Shown here in pieces: positions 5,083 through 8,032 of a stretch of DNA of 8,032 nt. Every line of letters starts with the position of its first letter. Within the stretch, counting starts at the first letter, position 1. This DNA is from an uncultured Prevotella sp. GTDB taxonomy: Bacteria; Bacteroidota; Bacteroidia; Bacteroidales; Bacteroidaceae. The stretch is taken from positions 1-8,032 of the forward strand of contig USPK01000057.1 in NCBI GenBank assembly GCA_900556465.1, in the 5' to 3' direction. Under the pieces are notes generated by a model. The model ran no database searches, was not told the DNA's origin, and worked only from the letters and a program-made list of their open reading frames with translations. The position numbers and the translations under genes are program-made.

Positions 5083-5637
5083 ATGAACCAAGAGAAACCG
5101 CAGAAGGTGCTTGTCGCCTTCTTCTCGCGCGCCGGCGAGAACTACGCCGTCGGGCGCGTGGCCAAGGGCAACACGCAGATGGTTGCCGAACAGATTGCGG
5201 CCCGGACCGGAGCAGCGTGCTTTCACCTGGAGCCCCTCCATCCCTACCCCGAGGACTACGAGGCGTGCATCCGCGTGGCGCAGGAGGAGCTGCGCGCCCA
5301 GGCCCGGCCGGCCCTCCGGGCCGACGTCGCGGCCGAGGACTACGACGTGACGCTCATCGGCTACCCCAACTGGTGGGGCGACCTGCCGATGCCGGTCTAT
5401 ACGTTCCTGGAGCGTCACGACTGGCAGGGCAAGACGGCGACTCCCTTCTGCACGCACGAGGGGAGCGGACTGGGCCACACGGAGCGGCTGCTGGCACGGG
5501 CCTGCCCCGGCGCCACGCTGCTGCCGGGCCTGGCCATCCAGGGGACGGCGGCCCAGAGAGGGACGGAAGCGGTGGGCCGAAGCATCGGCCGCTGGCTCGA
5601 AATGTTGAACCTTCATCTGGAACCGTCATGGAAGTGA
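5083..5637 (+). CDS. Flavodoxin family protein
   Basis: A 184-residue cytoplasmic protein. The N-terminal strand KVLVAFFSRAGEN (residues 8-20) and KGNTQMVAEQIA (28-39) form the phosphate-binding loop and first helix of a flavodoxin fold that binds FMN. The segment LIGYPNWWGDLPMPVYTFLE (91-110) is the aromatic FMN-contact loop, and FCTHEGSGLGHT (122-133) the second flavin-contact loop. Its length and insertion pattern fit the larger, flavodoxin-like redox proteins common in gut anaerobes rather than short electron-carrier flavodoxins. Likely role: an FMN-dependent electron carrier or quinone/aldehyde-type reductase partner; the substrate is unknown. The ATG at 5083 is chosen because the family N-terminus begins just after it; an in-frame extension to 4777 would be Arg/Pro-rich and would cover the promoter region. 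Its last 10 bases overlap the SDR start, implying translational coupling. Confidence 0.9.
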   Translation: MNQEKPQKVLVAFFSRAGENYAVGRVAKGNTQMVAEQIAARTGAACFHLEPLHPYPEDYEACIRVAQEELRAQARPALRADVAAEDYDVTLIGYPNWWGDLPMPVYTFLERHDWQGKTATPFCTHEGSGLGHTERLLARACPGATLLPGLAIQGTAAQRGTEAVGRSIGRWLEMLNLHLEPSWK

Positions 5638-6464
5638 TGCTGCTTACCGGCGCTGGACAAATCGGCATGGCCATAGCGCGCCGCATGGGCGCAGGGATGA
5701 AAATCGTAGTGGGCGACCGGAGCCGGACGGCCGCCGAGACGGTTTGCCGTACGCTGAACCAGGCGGGCTTCGACGCCGTTCCGGTCGAGATGGACCTGGC
5801 TTCGCGCAGCTCGGTCCGCGCGTTTGTGGAGCAGGGCTGCGGCCTGGGCGAGATTAGGCTAATGGTCAATGCGGCAGGCGTGTCGCCCAGCCAGGCTTCG
5901 ATCGAGACGATTCTCCGTGTCGACCTGTACGGGACGGCAGTGCTGCTGGAGGAGGTGGGTAGGGTCATCGCGCCGGGCGGTGCGGGGCTGACCGTTTCCA
6001 GCCAGTCCGGCCACCGGCTGCCTGCCCTGCCGCCCGCAGTCGACGAGCAGCTGGCCTGCACGCCGGCCGAAGCCCTGCTGGAGCTCGACGTGCTGCAGCC
6101 GGACCGTATCCGCGACACGCTGCACGCTTACCAGCTGGCCAAGCGCTGTAACGTGAAGCGCGTGATGGCCGAGGCCGTGAAATGGGGCCGCCGCGGCGCC
6201 CGCCTCAACTCGGTCTCGCCGGGCATCATCATTACGCCCCTGGCGCTCGACGAACTGAACGGTCCGCGCGGCAATTTCTACCGCGACATGTTCGCACGCT
6301 GCCCGGCCCGCCGGCCCGGCACGGCCGACGAGGTGGCCGGCGTAGCCGAGCTGCTGCTGGGCCCGCGGGGCGCCTTCATTACGGGCGCTGACTTTCTGAT
6401 AGACGGCGGGGCCACGGCGTCCTACTTCTACGGCCCGCTGCGGCCGGACGGCACGGGCGCCTGA
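5628..6464 (+). CDS. Short-chain dehydrogenase/reductase (SDR)
   Basis: A 278-residue Rossmann-fold oxidoreductase. The glycine motif TGAGQIG (7-13) binds the nucleotide. MDLAS (55-59) is the adenine-ring acidic motif, NAAG (81-84) the structural motif, and VSSQSGH (123-129) carries the catalytic Ser. Tyr168 and Lys172 in YQLAK are the catalytic pair, SPGIIITP (197-204) is the post-catalytic loop, and the C-terminus ITGADFLIDGG (251-261) is typical. About 40 residues separate the Ser and Tyr, against about 13 in classical SDRs, so a roughly 30-residue insertion (LPALPPAV... to IRDTLHA) covers the substrate side. Asp30 after the second strand (VVGDRSR) suggests NAD(H) preference, but the following Arg leaves NADP(H) possible. 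The ATG at 5628 overlaps the flavodoxin end by 10 bp and gives the natural N-terminus. The pair probably acts together in a reductive step under the divergent regulator. Confidence 0.92.
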   Translation: MEVMLLTGAGQIGMAIARRMGAGMKIVVGDRSRTAAETVCRTLNQAGFDAVPVEMDLASRSSVRAFVEQGCGLGEIRLMVNAAGVSPSQASIETILRVDLYGTAVLLEEVGRVIAPGGAGLTVSSQSGHRLPALPPAVDEQLACTPAEALLELDVLQPDRIRDTLHAYQLAKRCNVKRVMAEAVKWGRRGARLNSVSPGIIITPLALDELNGPRGNFYRDMFARCPARRPGTADEVAGVAELLLGPRGAFITGADFLIDGGATASYFYGPLRPDGTGA

Positions 6465-6499
6465 AGCCCCGCTCCGGGCGGGCCGGACGGGCAAAACGG

Positions 6500-6520
6500 G
6501 CCGGCAGGACCACTGCCGGC
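6500..6520 (+). terminator. Possible weak hairpin after the SDR gene
   Basis: GCCGGCAG (6500-6507) pairs with CTGCCGGC (6513-6520) around a 5-nt loop, 36 bp after the SDR stop. There is no T-tract, so it is at best a weak or factor-assisted terminator. Confidence 0.3.
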
Positions 6521-6553
6521 GGGAAGAGGCGGTGCCGATTCGCCATAAAGTCG

Positions 6554-6561
6554 TATATTTG
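6554..6561 (+). promoter_or_regulatory. Promoter -7 box for upp
   Basis: TATATTTG matches TAnnTTTG exactly and lies in an AT-rich pocket, putting the start near 6568 and a leader of about 25 nt before the ATG at 6593. A second match, TAATTTTG (6580-6587), is too close to the start codon to be the main promoter. No convincing -33 box is visible. Confidence 0.65.
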
Positions 6562-6592
6562 CACTATCCTGAATCCTATTAATTTTGCCTAT

Positions 6593-7246
6593 ATGAAAGT
6601 CATCCACCTGGGAGCACAGAACTCCGTCGTCAATACTTACATGCAACAACTCCGGGACGTGGGCTATCAGGGCAACCGCACGCTTTTCCGCAACAACCTG
6701 GTGCGCATTGCCCACGTCATGGCCTACGAACTGAGCCGCACCCTCTCCTACTCGCCCAAGCAGGTGCAGACGCCGCTCGGGGTGAAGGAGGTGGCCACCT
6801 ACGACGACCGCATCGTCGTGGGCACCGTGCTGCGCGCGGGCCTGGCCTTCCACGAAGGTTTCCTCGACGTGTTCGAGGGCGCCGACTCGGCCTTCGTCGC
6901 CGCCTACCGCGAGGAGGGACACAAGGAGGACCTGAAAATCCACCTGGAGTATATGGCCTCGCCGCAACTGGACGGCTGCACGTTTCTCCTGGCGGACCCG
7001 ATGCTGGCCACGGGCGGCAGCCTGGAACTGGCGTGGAAGGCCTTCCTGCACCGGGGCCGGCCCCGACGGCTCCACATCTGCTGCGTCATCGCCGCCCGCG
7101 AGGGCATCGACCACCTGCAACAGCTCTTCCCGGACGACGACGTGACGCTCTGGACCGCGGCCGTCGACCCGGAACTCAACGAGGCGGCCTACATCGTTCC
7201 GGGTCTGGGCGACGCGGGCGACCTCTCGTTCGGACCGAAAGTGTGA
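6593..7246 (+). CDS. upp: Uracil phosphoribosyltransferase
   Basis: A 217-residue cytosolic enzyme of pyrimidine salvage converting uracil and PRPP to UMP and pyrophosphate. The sequence shows VLRAGL (79-84), the PRPP loop LADPMLATGGS (133-143) with the two acidic/hydroxyl-rich features of the family, and the uracil-recognition segment YIVPGLGDAGD (200-210) near the C-terminus. The usual ending after GDAGD is RxFG; here it is LSFGPKV, so the Arg is replaced by Leu. The length fits the family (about 208-217). The ATG at 6593 is preceded by a good -7 box, and upstream in-frame sequence is non-coding in character. It is transcribed alone, with its own promoter and a strong terminator 21 bp downstream, and appears functionally unrelated to the SDR operon before it. 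Confidence 0.95.
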   Translation: MKVIHLGAQNSVVNTYMQQLRDVGYQGNRTLFRNNLVRIAHVMAYELSRTLSYSPKQVQTPLGVKEVATYDDRIVVGTVLRAGLAFHEGFLDVFEGADSAFVAAYREEGHKEDLKIHLEYMASPQLDGCTFLLADPMLATGGSLELAWKAFLHRGRPRRLHICCVIAAREGIDHLQQLFPDDDVTLWTAAVDPELNEAAYIVPGLGDAGDLSFGPKV

Positions 7247-7267
7247 GCGGACGGACGGCCAGTAACG

Positions 7268-7304
7268 GCTGAGGGGCGGAAACTTCCGGTTTCCGCCCCT
7301 CAGC
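7268..7304. terminator. Bidirectional terminator between upp and the barrel protein
   Basis: GCTGAGGGGCGGAAAC (7268-7283) pairs perfectly with 7289-7304 across the 5-nt loop TTCCG: a 16-bp stem followed by TTATT on the plus side. It lies between two convergent genes, 21 bp after the upp stop and 39 bp after the barrel protein's stop, so it can serve both. Confidence 0.85.
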
Positions 7305-7343
7305 TTATTCCGGCGCCTGCCGCGCAAGGCCGGCGCGATACTG

Positions 7344-7967
7344 TCAGAACATGTAGGTCAAGCCGACGCTGAAGTTTCCGTTGTGGCACGAGGTGTCTTC
7401 CCACACCTTCGAGAAGCCGTAGTCGTAGGCCATGTGTACTTGGAAGCCGCTTACTTCCACGCCGAAGCGCAAGCCCCAGCCGCCGTCGAAGGTGCGGGCA
7501 CCGCCGCCGTCGAAGTAGTCGTCATCGTCGGAGCCCTCCTGGCCGAGGACGGAATACTCCACTTTCGTCTTGCCGCATACGCCGAAGGCAAGGTAGGGAC
7601 CGGTCTCGAGGAAAAGGTTCAAGTCGTCGTCCAGATGGTAACGGTAGCCGACGTGGATGGGAATCTCCAGATAGCCCGGATTCCCCTTGACGGTGCCCCG
7701 GACTCCATACACGTCTTCGCTGTCCAGCTTGTAGCCTTTCTGGGTAAAGAGCAAGGCGCCGTTGACATAGAAGTTGTCGGTGATGCCATAGTCCACACGC
7801 GCACCGAGATTAAAACCGATGCGCGACTCGGCGTCGAGGTCCGTCACACGCGCTACGTTCATACCTGCCGTCACACCGAAACGGAGATCACTCTTATGCT
7901 GCGCGGAAGCCGTCAACGTTCCGCAAGCCAGCAACGCCGCGATGAGAATTCCTTTGAACTTTTTCAT
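7344..7967 (-). CDS. Outer-membrane beta-barrel (porin family) protein
   Basis: A 207-residue secreted protein. Residues 1-22 form a signal peptide (MKKFKG, a hydrophobic core, then ASA before Gln23). An early LLAC at 12-15 resembles a lipobox but lies very close to the N-terminus, so type I cleavage is preferred. The rest is alternating amphipathic strands (LRFGVTAGMNVARV, IGFNLGARVDYGI, FYVNGALLFTQKGY, GYLEIPIHVGYRY, LNLFLETGPYLAFG and others) and a terminal SVGLTYMF ending in Phe, the signal for barrel assembly. The layout matches the small eight-strand barrel 'PorT/OmpA-like' proteins of Bacteroidetes. An Asp-rich loop (SDDDDYFDGGG, about residues 145-155) may bind cations at the surface. 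The start at 7967 is chosen over an in-frame ATG at 8003 that would precede the signal peptide. The 51-bp repeat lies 14 bp upstream of this start, so its promoter must be inside or beyond the repeat. Confidence 0.9.
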   Translation of the reverse strand: MKKFKGILIAALLACGTLTASAQHKSDLRFGVTAGMNVARVTDLDAESRIGFNLGARVDYGITDNFYVNGALLFTQKGYKLDSEDVYGVRGTVKGNPGYLEIPIHVGYRYHLDDDLNLFLETGPYLAFGVCGKTKVEYSVLGQEGSDDDDYFDGGGARTFDGGWGLRFGVEVSGFQVHMAYDYGFSKVWEDTSCHNGNFSVGLTYMF

Positions 7968-7981
7968 AGAAGATAGGTTTA

Positions 7982-8032
7982 AGGTGGGTTCTATCAATTC
8001 CATTTTTTATTTCTTGCATAAGGCAGCAGAAC
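7982..8032 (-). repeat. Right copy of the 51-bp perfect terminal inverted repeat
   Basis: The reverse complement of 2-52 without mismatch, reaching the last base of the window. It ends 14 bp before the ATG of the barrel protein, so it forms most of that gene's visible upstream region. Read toward the gene it has no TAnnTTTG box but is A-rich, including a run of six A. It contains an in-frame ATG (8003-8001) that I do not take as the start. Confidence 0.95.

Noticed and set aside
5217..5627. In-frame upstream extension of the SDR across the flavodoxin gene
   Set aside because: It overlaps a well-supported gene in another frame, and its sequence is low-complexity Gly/Ala/Arg; the Rossmann strand starts immediately after 5628.
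6428..7327. Long minus-strand open frame opposite upp
   Set aside because: Antisense of a confidently identified enzyme, and it would run through the terminator hairpin.
7968..8003. Upstream in-frame start of the barrel protein inside the 51-bp repeat
   Set aside because: It would place MELIEPTLNLSS before a standard signal peptide; the start at 7967 gives a normal N-terminus. It would matter only if the repeat carried real coding sequence.

Overview
The window looks like a GC-rich member of the Bacteroidales (Bacteroidetes). Four observations support this: candidate -7 boxes of the form TAnnTTTG lie upstream of several genes (4706-4713 minus, 4884-4891 plus, 6554-6561 plus, 3537-3544 minus); clear Shine-Dalgarno sequences are absent; there is a short beta-barrel 'porin family' protein ending in Phe; and the flavodoxin and SDR types are ones common in gut Bacteroidales. 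An Alistipes-like high-GC lineage is a guess; the order is more secure than the genus.

Left part (2-2963): three tandem paralogous genes, all on the minus strand (transcribed in the order 2963->2007, 1869->1012, 817->window edge). Each encodes a Cys4 zinc ribbon at identical residues (C20, C23, C34, C37), a Pro/Ser/Thr-rich linker and about six membrane spans. Their function is unknown. The last gene has no stop codon. It runs into a 51-bp sequence that is repeated, perfectly inverted, at the other end of the window.

Middle (2964-3777): about 810 bp with no convincing gene. It holds a palindromic 21-bp-period repeat (3626-3684), dispersed GC-rich repeats and one candidate minus-strand promoter. 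Next comes an AraC-family regulator (3778-4680, minus). It is divergent from a translationally overlapping pair, a flavodoxin (5083-5637) and a short-chain dehydrogenase/reductase (5628-6464), both plus. The 402-bp divergent region contains candidate promoters, a TTATCCG/CGGATAA dyad, related half-sites next to the regulator's own start, and a 13-bp GC-rich stem just before the flavodoxin start. The simplest reading is a locally regulated redox operon: the regulator senses an unknown signal and controls the flavodoxin-SDR pair and itself.

Right part (6593-8032): uracil phosphoribosyltransferase (upp, plus) with its own promoter, a strong bidirectional terminator (7268-7304), and a convergent outer-membrane beta-barrel protein (7344-7967, minus). 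The second copy of the 51-bp repeat (7982-8032) sits only 14 bp upstream of the barrel protein's start codon.

The most notable signals are the perfect 51-bp inverted repeat at the two ends of the window, which coincides with the apparent truncation of a zinc-ribbon paralog, and the paralog array itself. In that array a 60-bp block at the 5' ends of two genes is 58/60 identical, while the sequence directly after it has diverged strongly.
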